Assembly: GCA_017541035.1 (NCBI GenBank)
Contig: JAFXZW010000003.1
Span: forward strand, 1-33,047
DNA: 33,047 bases
Reading direction: 5' to 3'
DNA from: Eubacterium sp.
Lineage (GTDB): Bacteria > Bacillota > Clostridia > Lachnospirales > Lachnospiraceae
Shown: piece by piece, positions 6,861-13,311 of the stretch
Layout: each line of letters starts with the position of its first letter
Numbering within the stretch: the first letter of the stretch is position 1
The notes under the pieces: generated by a model
Databases searched by the model: none
What the model was told of the DNA's origin: nothing
Seen by the model: the letters and a program-made list of their open reading frames with translations, nothing else
Translations under genes and position numbers: made by a program

Positions 6861-7337
6861 ATGGCTAAATATAGCGATAATCTTAGAACACCAAGCACGG
6901 AAGAAGCACGGGAAATCGGGAAAAAAGGTGGCATTGCAAGCGGTGAGGCCCGAAGGAGAAGAAAAAAGCTGAAGGAGGCCCTTGAGGTTCTTTTTGCTAC
7001 TCAGACAAGCGATAAACTAAAGGCGGCTTTTCGTAAACAGGGTGTTGAAGTCCCGGACGATCTGACTAACGAGCAGGCGTTAGCGATATCCATGATGATG
7101 AAGGCCATAGCAGGAGATGCACGCATGGTATCTCTTATCCTTGACGTTACCGGGGAAAAGACGGTAGACAAGCTCAGGAAGAAGGAAGTGGAGCTGAAGA
7201 CCAAGGAGCTTGAACTCCGGGAAAAGCTGATGACAGAGACCAAAAACGAGGCCCTTGAAACTCTGGATCAGATTCTACAGGGGCTACATGATCAGGCCAT
7301 GAAGGAGATTGTGGAAAATGACAATGACAGAGGGTGA
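6861..7337 (+). CDS. KGG-motif phage protein, possible small-terminase-like
   Basis: The product has 158 residues. It opens with IGKKGGIASGEARRRRKKLK (about 18-37), a lysine-glycine-glycine motif and basic helix seen in proteins encoded beside clostridial phage terminases. It continues with a helical core (EALEVLFATQTSDKLKAAF, NEQALAISMMMKAIAGDARM, ILDVTGEKTVDKL) resembling small-terminase-like N-terminal domains, and ends in a coiled coil (KEVELKTKELELREKLM). Small terminases bind pac DNA. In satellites a private small terminase redirects helper packaging. That role here is inference, and no large terminase is present. It overlaps the next gene by 20 bases. Confidence 0.6.
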   Translation: MAKYSDNLRTPSTEEAREIGKKGGIASGEARRRRKKLKEALEVLFATQTSDKLKAAFRKQGVEVPDDLTNEQALAISMMMKAIAGDARMVSLILDVTGEKTVDKLRKKEVELKTKELELREKLMTETKNEALETLDQILQGLHDQAMKEIVENDNDRG

Positions 7338-7788
7338 GCTTCAGTATGCTCATAGTTGGCTTAATCAAAGGTATTTTGATGGACGGTTACAGGCAGCTAT
7401 AATACGATTTTTCCCGGAGCTTGCACATAATGAGCGTGGCTGTGAAGGGGTTTGTGTTACTACAGATACAATCCCATGTATTATTGAGCTGTTCATAAAC
7501 CCGGAAGAATACGGTTCCCTTGTCTGCAAGGGCCACATAATAACGGTACTGCTACATGAAATGATTCATCAGTATTGTTCTGAAAATGATATTGATGATA
7601 CAGATCATAACGAGGCGTTTGTGGCAGAGGCTGAGAAAAGAGGAATGACAAGGAGGGGCTATGTGATGACGGAGCCTGCCTTGTTAGAAGTATATGATGT
7701 TTTGAACATTTACGAAAAGGCATTCAATGTAAAGCTTGAGGCCGTACCCAACAGAGAGGAGAAGCCTATAAATGGAGATCAGACTTGA
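7318..7788 (+). CDS. SprT-like zinc metalloprotease domain protein
   Basis: The product has 156 residues. The ATG at 7318 follows GAAGGAGATTGTGGAAA. The sequence LLHEMIHQYC (about 79-88) is an HExxH zinc-binding site, and a third ligand can be the His in DHNEAF (about 101-106). The preceding strand (IIELFINPEEYGS) and the start (YAHSWLNQRYFDGRL) match SprT-like domains, which open with a similar W-x-x-x-x-F-x-x-x-L helix. SprT/Spartan relatives act on proteins crosslinked or bound to DNA. In phages they appear as small accessory proteins of unknown role. It overlaps the genes on both sides, so it belongs to the same transcript. Confidence 0.8.
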   Translation: MTMTEGELQYAHSWLNQRYFDGRLQAAIIRFFPELAHNERGCEGVCVTTDTIPCIIELFINPEEYGSLVCKGHIITVLLHEMIHQYCSENDIDDTDHNEAFVAEAEKRGMTRRGYVMTEPALLEVYDVLNIYEKAFNVKLEAVPNREEKPINGDQT

Positions 7789-8179
7789 AGATAACAGTGA
7801 TGAGGTTAACAAGGCCTTGGAGCAGGCTGTAGAGAAATCGCTTGAGGAGTGCGACCTATTGGCCGAAGGTTACGCAAAAACGCTGTGTCAGGTAGATACA
7901 GGCCTATTAAGGAATTCTGTTACCCATGCCCGGAGCGGTGCATCTTTTCAGCATGATTATAAGGCAGATAGAGGTGATGCACAAGGGAGTGTAGGCGGAA
8001 CAATCGGATCAGAGGATGAAAAAGCTATGTATATCGGGACTAATGTAGAATATGCGCCTTATGTTGAGATGGGAACCATCAAAACGGCTAAACATCCATT
8101 CCTGCAACCTGCAGTTGAAGATCACGCAGATACATATCAGGCGGTGTTTGAGAAGAATCTGAAAGAGTTTCTTGGATAA
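7772..8179 (+). CDS. HK97-gp10-like tail-completion / head-tail protein
   Basis: The product has 135 residues, the usual size. Conserved family parts are the N-terminal helix (VEKSLEECDLLAEGYAKTL), VDTGLLRNSV (about 42-51), the strand YIGTNVEYAPYVEMGT (about 87-102) and HPFLQPAVEDH (about 108-118). HK97 gp10-like proteins join tail to head in siphophages. Here it is the only recognisable structural gene, with no head, portal or tail tube gene nearby. It may be left over from a prophage, or be used by a satellite to alter helper particles. GAGGAG precedes the ATG by 8-9 bases. Confidence 0.8.
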   Translation: MEIRLEDNSDEVNKALEQAVEKSLEECDLLAEGYAKTLCQVDTGLLRNSVTHARSGASFQHDYKADRGDAQGSVGGTIGSEDEKAMYIGTNVEYAPYVEMGTIKTAKHPFLQPAVEDHADTYQAVFEKNLKEFLG

Positions 8180-8185
8180 AATGAA

Positions 8186-8218
8186 AATCCCCTTGGTTGG
8201 ATCGGTACCAAGGGGATT
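8186..8218 (-). terminator. Hairpin between convergent genes
   Basis: A 12-bp perfect stem (AATCCCCTTGGT at 8186-8197, ACCAAGGGGATT at 8207-8218). The T-rich tail (TTTTCATTTTA) is on the minus strand, so it best terminates transcripts of the RHH gene, though it may also stop the plus-strand structural operon. Confidence 0.6.
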
Positions 8219-8238
8219 GGAGTAGCTTCAAAGCACGG

Positions 8239-8297
8239 CTCTGAAGAGCTCATGATGAATTAACCGTTGGCTATGGTTAACATAATACTATCATGAG
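8239..8297. other. Nested inverted repeats in a non-coding gap
   Basis: The gap 8180-8406 holds GCTCTGAAGAGC (8239-8250) and a nested pair: CTCATGAT (8249-8256) with ATCATGAG (8290-8297), enclosing TTAACC (8260-8265) with GGTTAA (8275-8280). It could be RNA structure in the 3' part of the RHH transcript, or a protein-binding or replication site. Nothing else was seen in the gap except a small GGGC-AAA-GCCC hairpin near 8357. Confidence 0.4.
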
Positions 8298-8406
8298 ACC
8301 TGCAGAATTGCAAGAGAATCATAGACCTTTTGACATATAGTCATAGGCTTTTTAGGGCAAAGCCCAATAAATACAAGGGATTCAGGGCGTGACAGTTACA
8401 AAAAAG

Positions 8407-8619
8407 TTACAAGTTATCTGTATCTGGTGATTCACCGGGTGCATTATCACGATCCATAGTCTCCTGTATGGCGCGTTTGATAAATCCGTTGATGGTTTCT
8501 CCACGGCCTTCTGCGTGGGCCTTCATATCCTCATAGGCTTTTAATTTCATATCCAAGGGAACACGCTTCAGATTTTCCCGGTGGTACTTATTCAAATAAT
8601 CTTTTCTGTCAATGGCCAT
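8407..8619 (-). CDS. Ribbon-helix-helix (Arc/CopG-type) DNA-binding protein
   Basis: The product has 70 residues. The sequence LKRVPLDMKLKAYEDMKAHA (about 17-36) supplies the beta strand and first helix, and GETINGFIKRAIQETM (about 40-55) the second helix, the classic RHH order. It is transcribed away from the zinc-ribbon/integrase genes, with two palindromes between the start codons. It therefore probably represses its own promoter and that of the integrase operon, setting integrase levels. It could alternatively be an orphan antitoxin, but no toxin gene adjoins it. Confidence 0.75.
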   Translation of the reverse strand: MAIDRKDYLNKYHRENLKRVPLDMKLKAYEDMKAHAEGRGETINGFIKRAIQETMDRDNAPGESPDTDNL

Positions 8620-8649
8620 GACAGGACACCCCCAAACAGATTTACTGGT

Positions 8650-8736
8650 ATTATATCATACATTTCATGTTGTGAACATAACATTGTTGTTGCGTACGCA
8701 ACAAGAGTGTGATATTGTATAGTTGTGTACGCAACA
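8650..8736. promoter_or_regulatory. Divergent promoters with two palindromic operators
   Basis: The 18-bp perfect palindrome TTGTTGCGTACGCAACAA (8687-8704) has a near copy, GTTGTGTACGCAAC, at 8722-8735. Their centres are 33 bp apart, three helical turns. The plus-strand promoter TTGCGT (8690-8695), 17 bp, TATTGT (8713-8718) lies across the first operator, and the second covers the likely start site. On the minus strand an extended -10, TGATATAAT, reads 8658-8650 for the RHH gene. This layout suits cooperative repression by the RHH protein. Confidence 0.65.
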
Positions 8737-8779
8737 GGAACACATAGGAACAAATCGGAACAAGGAAAGGAGTAGCGGT

Positions 8780-9103
8780 ATGAACACAAACATGAATGAG
8801 GAGGACCGGGAGTTTCTCAAGCTTTACAAGGAGGCAACACCGGGAGCAAGGAAGGCGGTTGAATGGCTTCTGAAGAAGGGACAGGATGCGCAGGAAGGCC
8901 GATACACATTACGGTGCTGTATCTGTGGAAGATTATTTGAAAGCAAGTATTCTTTCGCGAATAATCCATGGCCGCTGATGGAGATCGGAGACAATGACGC
9001 AGGTTGTTGTGACGAATGCGACAGGCGCAAGGTGATGCCTGCAAGGGATGACCTTCACAAAGGTGAAAGTCTTGAGTCCGTAATTGAAAAGTATATGGCA
9101 TAA
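8780..9103 (+). CDS. Zinc-ribbon protein upstream of the integrase
   Basis: The product has 107 residues. The ATG at 8780 is used because AAAGGAGTAGCGGT precedes it; an upstream alternative start falls inside the operator. After an acidic N-terminal helix (EEDREFLKLYKEATPGARKA) two cysteine knuckles appear: CCICG (about 45-49) and CCDEC (about 75-79), the spacing of a zinc ribbon. The C-terminus is a short helix. It shares a transcript with the integrase, 52 bases downstream, so a role in recombination control is plausible, but the family is not one I can name. Confidence 0.7.
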   Translation: MNTNMNEEDREFLKLYKEATPGARKAVEWLLKKGQDAQEGRYTLRCCICGRLFESKYSFANNPWPLMEIGDNDAGCCDECDRRKVMPARDDLHKGESLESVIEKYMA

Positions 9104-9109
9104 CCAATG

Positions 9110-9132
9110 TGGCCGGGATCATCACCCGGCCA
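9110..9132 (+). other. GC-rich hairpin between zinc-ribbon and integrase genes
   Basis: TGGCCGGG (9110-9117) and CCCGGCCA (9125-9132) form an 8-bp stem with a 7-nt loop, followed only by ATTTCT. It may attenuate read-through into the integrase gene or stabilise the upstream mRNA end. Confidence 0.45.
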
Positions 9133-9155
9133 TTTCTACAAAGGAGGGAGTCGGC

Positions 9156-10280
9156 ATGGCTAAGAAGAAGAGGGGGAACGGATACTATAGCCTCAATTTT
9201 AAATATGAGGGCAAGCGTTACTGTGTATATGCGAAGCAACAGAAGGACCTGCCTGATAAGAAGGCGGAAAAGGTACGGAAGCTGGAAGAAGAAAAGGCAT
9301 GGATAGAGAGTCATGGTGGAACCTATGATGATCCCACGCTTGAAAGCTATTATGATCGATTTACAGAGAGAAGAAGGGTAAAAGTTAAGGAAAACACTAT
9401 TAGGGTACAACGATTTCAATTTGACTTGATGGCGGCTGTTGAACTTAATGGGAGGCGGTTCGGAGGCTTTAAGATACGGGAAATAACCCGGCCTGATGTT
9501 TTGGAAGTAAAGAGGATTCTTCAGGAGGAAGGCCAAAAGCCACAGAACATTAACCAATGCCTTGGCCATTTGTCACACATATTCAAGGAGGCCGCGCTAG
9601 ATGATTTGATAGACAAGAATCCTGCACGATCGATAGATAAGATCCCTGTAAAATCTGAAAGCCACGAAAAAACCCATAGAGCCTTGAATAATGATGAAAT
9701 TATAGCATTCTTCAAAGCGGCAAAGGAAATGAATAGTTATTATCTCAATTCTTTTCAGCTTATGATCCAAACTGGGATCAGATTTGGTGAAATGGCGGCT
9801 CTTTATGCAACAGATATCGATATAAAGAATGGTATAATCCATATCAGGCGCACGATAACGAGATCAGAAAACGGGGCGTTTATGGTTGGAAATGACACAA
9901 AGACCACAGCCGGGCTTCGTGATTTATGCGTGAATGAGTTGGCATTGAAAGCAATCAGAGATCAGGAGGAACAGAATAGAATGATATTTGGTTTTGAACC
10001 GGGCCTGTTGTTCCGGAATACAGAGGGAGGAATAGTGTTACCATGCAGTATCAATAACGAGATTAGAAAAATCTGTAAAGCCGCAGGAGTCGAACCATTT
10101 ACAAGCCATGCATTTCGTCATACATATACCACCATAAGAATGAATAGTGCGCCTGAAGAGTTTAAGCAGATTTCTCACGATCTTGGGCATAGCTCCGTGA
10201 ACATCACGCTGGATCAGTACACGCATATCATGGAAGAGAGAAAGAAGAATACTGTAGCATTTCAGGTTAAGACGGTATAA
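9156..10280 (+). CDS. int: Tyrosine recombinase / integrase
   Basis: The product has 374 residues, a common phage integrase length. The ATG at 9156 has AAAGGAGGGAGTCGGC before it. The domains in order are an AP2-like arm-binding N-terminus (about 1-55, GNGYYSLNFKYEGKRYCVYA), a SAM-like core-binding domain (about 60-170) and the catalytic domain. Catalytic residues seen are Arg209 in TGIRFGEMAAL, His318 and Arg321 in HAFRH, the LGHSS block, and the nucleophile Tyr355 in DQYTH. It catalyses integration and excision at the 16-bp cores at 3254 and 10333. The gene stops 52 bases before the attR core, and arm-type repeats begin at its stop codon. All key residues are present, so it appears functional. 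Confidence 0.93.
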   Translation: MAKKKRGNGYYSLNFKYEGKRYCVYAKQQKDLPDKKAEKVRKLEEEKAWIESHGGTYDDPTLESYYDRFTERRRVKVKENTIRVQRFQFDLMAAVELNGRRFGGFKIREITRPDVLEVKRILQEEGQKPQNINQCLGHLSHIFKEAALDDLIDKNPARSIDKIPVKSESHEKTHRALNNDEIIAFFKAAKEMNSYYLNSFQLMIQTGIRFGEMAALYATDIDIKNGIIHIRRTITRSENGAFMVGNDTKTTAGLRDLCVNELALKAIRDQEEQNRMIFGFEPGLLFRNTEGGIVLPCSINNEIRKICKAAGVEPFTSHAFRHTYTTIRMNSAPEEFKQISHDLGHSSVNITLDQYTHIMEERKKNTVAFQVKTV

Positions 10281-10303
10281 ACGACAGTACAAATGACAGT
10301 ACT
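10274..10303 (+). repeat. Right arm-type repeats: two 12-bp tandem copies
   Basis: AACGACAGTACA (10280-10291) and AATGACAGTACT (10292-10303) directly follow the integrase stop codon. The 20 bases at 10274-10293 are identical to 3413-3432. The right copies lie about 30 bp from the core and the left copies about 150 bp from theirs, an asymmetry normal for attP arms. Confidence 0.65.
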
Positions 10304-10332
10304 ATTCCAAAACCTGTTGAAAAATAAGTGTA

Positions 10333-10348
10333 AAATCTTAACCTTCTC
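10333..10348 (+). other. attR core of the element
   Basis: AAATCTTAACCTTCTC, identical to 3254-3269. It runs straight into host sequence TTAACCATCCGG, which completes the second half of the regulator-binding repeat of the NRPS operon promoter. Confidence 0.8.
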
Positions 10349-10369
10349 TTAACCATCCGGCTTTACAAT
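10337..10369 (+). promoter_or_regulatory. Promoter of the ABC-TCS-NRPS operon with CTTAACC direct repeats
   Basis: CTTAACC occurs at 10337-10343 and 10348-10354, an 11-bp period (one helical turn). Nine bases later comes TACAAT (10364-10369), a good -10 box, with no good -35 hexamer. Replacement of the -35 region by 11-bp-spaced repeats is the standard arrangement for activation by PhoB/OmpR-family regulators, and such a regulator is encoded at 13312. The first repeat lies inside the attR core. The transcript would start near 10376 with a leader of about 40 nt. Confidence 0.6.
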
Positions 10370-10417
10370 AAGTATATGCTAAATGCAAATATACGAGAGC
10401 AGAGGAAGGGAAGAACC

Positions 10418-11374
10418 ATGAAGGTAATCGAATGCAAAGACATCCATAAGGTTTACGGAAAGCATCCGGTGCTGGAGCATGTGAGCTTTTCGGTGGAAAA
10501 GGGGCATATCGTGGGGCTGATCGGGCCAAACGGTGCAGGAAAAACCACGATCATGAAGATTATCGGCGGTCTGGCACATGCAACGTCCGGTACGGTAAAG
10601 CTTTTCGGATCAGAGGAGGATCTGGATAAAAAACGTGACCGACTCAGCTTCATGATCGAAAATCCCATTATCGACGGGTCACTGACCGCGCGGGAGAATA
10701 TGGAATATGTCCGGCTGGTAAGGGGTGTGGCGGATGACTCCCGATGTGAGAGCCTGCTGAAATATGTAGGCCTTCAGGATACAGGGAAAAAATCGGCAAA
10801 GCATTTTTCATTGGGAATGAAGCAGCGGCTGGGGATTGCTATGGCGTTACTGCCGGATCCGGAGGTGCTGGTGCTGGATGAACCTGTAAATGGTCTTGAT
10901 CCGGAGGGGATCGTGGAGGTACGGCACATTCTGAAGGAACTGTGTGAGAAGGAGGGGAAGACCATCATCATTTCCAGCCATCTTCTGGCAGAGCTCTCCG
11001 AGCTGTGCACGGATTATGTCATCATAAATGACGGACATATTGTGGAATCGCTTTCCAAGGAAGAACTGATGCTGCATTCCCGGAGCTACATTTCCATCCG
11101 GACAGACAGGACTGCGGAAATGGTGGCTTCTCTGGAAAAAGCTCTGAAGATAGAGGACTACAAGGTGATGGAGGACAGTGAACTGAGACTGTATGAATAT
11201 CTGGATGATGTGGCACAGGTCTCGAAAGCGATCACAAAGGCGGGCTTTACCATCCTGCGTTTTGTGCAGACAAGCGACAGCCTGGAGGAATACTATCTGT
11301 CAAAGGTATCCCACGGGAAAAAGGAACCGGAGAAATACTCCGCTATTAAAAATCTTTTCGGAAGGAGGGCGTAA
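10418..11374 (+). CDS. ABC transporter ATP-binding protein, lantibiotic-immunity / BcrA type
   Basis: The product has 318 residues from the ATG at 10418, preceded by GAGGAAGGGAAGAACC. Seen motifs are Walker A GPNGAGKT (36-43), the signature SLGMKQ (131-136), Walker B LVLDEP (151-156) and the switch His in ISSHL. The C-terminal 90-residue extension is typical of BcrA/LanF/bacitracin-resistance ATPases. It would energise the permease encoded 3 bases downstream. It is the first gene of an operon that includes a two-component system and an NRPS. Protection against, or export of, the operon's own peptide is likely, but sensing of foreign peptides is also possible for this family. Confidence 0.92.
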   Translation: MKVIECKDIHKVYGKHPVLEHVSFSVEKGHIVGLIGPNGAGKTTIMKIIGGLAHATSGTVKLFGSEEDLDKKRDRLSFMIENPIIDGSLTARENMEYVRLVRGVADDSRCESLLKYVGLQDTGKKSAKHFSLGMKQRLGIAMALLPDPEVLVLDEPVNGLDPEGIVEVRHILKELCEKEGKTIIISSHLLAELSELCTDYVIINDGHIVESLSKEELMLHSRSYISIRTDRTAEMVASLEKALKIEDYKVMEDSELRLYEYLDDVAQVSKAITKAGFTILRFVQTSDSLEEYYLSKVSHGKKEPEKYSAIKNLFGRRA

Positions 11375-11377
11375 AGC

Positions 11378-12127
11378 ATGGGCAAACTGATCAGAGCGGA
11401 ATTATTTCGCGCAAGGAAAATTAACGGATTCTGGATATTTACGTTTTTCATTAGTTTGTACATGATGGTATTACCCTTTGTCACGGTGAAAGCAGATTCA
11501 GCGATGACTTTTTTCCAGGGAACGTTGGAGGGAATGGCGGTTGCCGCAATGCTGATCGCAATGATGCCGGCTTACATAATGGGAAGGGGCTATTATCACA
11601 GGACCTGTATGTATGAGGTGATGGCAGGAAACAGCCCGTTCCGTATCATTTTTTCAAAACTCATTTCCATCGCTCTTCTCATTTCACTGATCGTTTGCGT
11701 GTCTCACCTGGTGGGACTGGGGATCGCAAGTGCGATGAACAGTGAAGGGATCGTTGATGTTCTTGCAAAGGAACCGATGTTTCTTCTGACGGTGCTTCGT
11801 TTTTCCGTGTTTGGCGTTCTGATCACCATGTGTGTGAAAAGTCTGCTTGGACCGGTACTGGTCTATGTCCGGATCATGGTGGAGTCTATCGCCATGATCA
11901 TTGCCTCTGCGGCTACGGGAACGGACCTTATGGAGGGCGGCGCAGATCTTGTGGTCAGCAATACGACCAATAAGATCCTGAATATGACATGCTTTTCCCA
12001 GCAGGGAGTTCTGCTTTCGGGAGAAATGAACAGCAGCATGGTACTGCAGTGTGTGATCGGATTTGCAATCGAGGTATTGATTTGGCTGGTCATTTCCTAT
12101 ATCATATACAAGAAGAAGGATTATTGA
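11378..12127 (+). CDS. ABC transporter permease, lantibiotic-immunity type
   Basis: The product has 249 residues with six hydrophobic stretches, at about 17-37, 54-74, 97-117, 140-165, 170-195 and 222-243, the size and topology of LanE/LanG and BcrB permeases (ABC-2-like). The start MGKLIRAELFRARK is typical: a basic, amphipathic entry to the first helix. It is 3 bases from the ATPase gene, with GGAAGGAGGG as ribosome binding site. No large extracellular domain is present, so it differs from BceB-type sensors, which are over 600 residues. It forms the membrane channel partner of the upstream ATPase. Confidence 0.85.
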   Translation: MGKLIRAELFRARKINGFWIFTFFISLYMMVLPFVTVKADSAMTFFQGTLEGMAVAAMLIAMMPAYIMGRGYYHRTCMYEVMAGNSPFRIIFSKLISIALLISLIVCVSHLVGLGIASAMNSEGIVDVLAKEPMFLLTVLRFSVFGVLITMCVKSLLGPVLVYVRIMVESIAMIIASAATGTDLMEGGADLVVSNTTNKILNMTCFSQQGVLLSGEMNSSMVLQCVIGFAIEVLIWLVISYIIYKKKDY

Positions 12128-12156
12128 TGTGACGGGTGTTCTCCCTCGCTGCAGCA

Positions 12157-12183
12157 CCGCCCATTTCCACCACAATGGGGCGG
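12157..12183 (+). other. Intra-operon GC-rich hairpin
   Basis: CCGCCCATT (12157-12165) pairs with AATGGGGCGG (12174-12183) in the 97-base gap between the permease and kinase genes, followed by TTACTG. It resembles a weak terminator and could lower expression of the kinase and later genes relative to the transporter. Confidence 0.4.
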
Positions 12184-12224
12184 TTACTGATTCCATATGA
12201 TCACCGAAGGGAGCGGAGAGCGTT

Positions 12225-13250
12225 ATGGACGCGATAACGATCTGGCTGATATGCCTGGCAGCAGCTCTTGCGATACTGTCGCTGATCCTGCTGGCCCGGT
12301 TCCTCGGTCTGCGGGCGGAGCTGAAGGCATTCAGTAAGCAGGTAAATGAAATAAGAACGACAGAAAGGGAGCAACCGGTCAAGGTTGCTTCCTTTGACGT
12401 GTCTTCCGTGCGGCTCGCACGGGAGATCAATCAGCTGATCGCAGAGCTTCGCAAGGCGGCTGTTCATTCGGCTGAGGAGGAAAAAAGAGTCCGGACCATC
12501 ATGGCCGGGGTGTCGCATGATTTCCGCACACCACTTACGGCAGCCGATGGATATCTGCAAATGTCGCAGGACCTGCTCCGGAAGGAGGAAATGAGCCGGG
12601 AGGATCTGACGGAGCTCAGAGATTATCTGAAGATCGTGTCTGAGAGAATCCGATACCTGCAGTCTCTGTCTGATGAATTTTTTGAAGTGACCTATCTGGA
12701 TGCGAAGAAGGAGCTTCCGCTGTCTGAGGTGCGCTTTGATACAGTACTGTCTGAGGTGCTTCTGGGTCAGTATGACAGGATGCAGGAAAAGTGCATCGAC
12801 ATGCGGATTCATATACCGGAAGAACAGCTTCCGGTCCGGGCAGACAGACATTATCTGGAACGTATCCTGGAGAATCTCCTTTCCAATGCGGCTAAATACG
12901 CAAAAAGCTATCTGGAACTGCAGGTGGAGCGTACAGGGGATAAAGCGGGTGAAGCACAGGAGAAAACGGTCTCCGGGGAGGAAGCGGTTTCTGCTCCGAT
13001 CATTACTCTTTTTATGAGGAATGATGTGGATGAAACCTTTCAGACAGATACGGAACACATTTTTGAACCCTTTTACAGAGCAAAGGGTCGTTCCGGTCCG
13101 GGGACGGGACTGGGACTCTATGTCTGCAAGGAACTGGCGGATGCAATGGGGTTTACACTTACCGGGGAGATTAAAGAAGGAGTGTTTGAACTGAGACTCA
13201 CGATGCCGGAATATTGTTCTCGTCAGGATTCTTCGCTGCGCTCAGAATGA
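12225..13250 (+). CDS. Sensor histidine kinase of the NRPS operon
   Basis: The product has 341 residues. One TM helix (about 5-27) is followed directly by a cytoplasmic linker, with no extracellular domain, so it probably senses through a partner such as the ABC transporter, as in intramembrane-type kinases. The HisKA box is SHDFRTPLT with the phosphorylated His98. The HATPase has the N box ILENLLSNAAKYAK (about 214-227) and GPGTGLGLYV (about 291-300). The residues QDSSLRSE at the C-terminus are encoded by a dispersed repeat (13222-13252) that also supplies the stop codon, so the native end was probably a few residues earlier. Its partner is the regulator at 13312. Confidence 0.9.
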   Translation: MDAITIWLICLAAALAILSLILLARFLGLRAELKAFSKQVNEIRTTEREQPVKVASFDVSSVRLAREINQLIAELRKAAVHSAEEEKRVRTIMAGVSHDFRTPLTAADGYLQMSQDLLRKEEMSREDLTELRDYLKIVSERIRYLQSLSDEFFEVTYLDAKKELPLSEVRFDTVLSEVLLGQYDRMQEKCIDMRIHIPEEQLPVRADRHYLERILENLLSNAAKYAKSYLELQVERTGDKAGEAQEKTVSGEEAVSAPIITLFMRNDVDETFQTDTEHIFEPFYRAKGRSGPGTGLGLYVCKELADAMGFTLTGEIKEGVFELRLTMPEYCSRQDSSLRSE

Positions 13251-13252
13251 CA
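13222..13252 (+). repeat. Dispersed-repeat-like sequence forming the 3' end of the kinase gene
   Basis: GTCAGGATTCTTCGCTGCGC followed by TCAGAATGACAT. I recognise the core GGATTCTTCGCTGCGCTCAG as a short intergenic repeat common in many bacterial genomes; that is memory, not a search. No second copy is seen in this window. Confidence 0.5.
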
Positions 13253-13311
13253 TACACGGGCGTGATCAGAATGATACAGAATCGTGGCAGACTCACGTGG
13301 AAGGAACGAAA

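Larger units (their letters stand above)
3254..10348 (+). mobile_element. Integrated mobile element, about 7.1 kb, satellite-like or reduced prophage
   Basis: It is bounded by identical 16-bp sequences (AAATCTTAACCTTCTC) at 3254-3269 and 10333-10348, with a tyrosine integrase at the right end. Layout: minus-strand repressor; then a plus-strand run with Cro-like gene, excisionase-like gene, small ORFs, replisome-organizer-like protein, Cys-rich protein, coiled-coil protein, TerS-like protein, SprT-like protease and HK97-gp10-like protein; then a minus-strand RHH regulator; then a plus-strand zinc-ribbon protein and the integrase. There is no large terminase, portal, protease, capsid, tape measure, holin or endolysin, and no relaxase or conjugation gene. 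The content fits a phage satellite (PICI-like) or a deleted prophage better than an ICE or a full phage. Which of the two cannot be settled from this sequence alone. Confidence 0.85.

Noticed and set aside
7318-7788. Toxin of a toxin-antitoxin pair (ImmA/IrrE-type protease)
   Set aside because: HExxH is present, but the surrounding helix and strand order fits SprT-like proteins better, and the gene sits among phage morphogenesis-type genes rather than beside the repressor.
8407-8619. Antitoxin of a type II module
   Set aside because: No toxin-sized gene adjoins on the same strand, and the divergent palindromes fit a regulator of the integrase operon.
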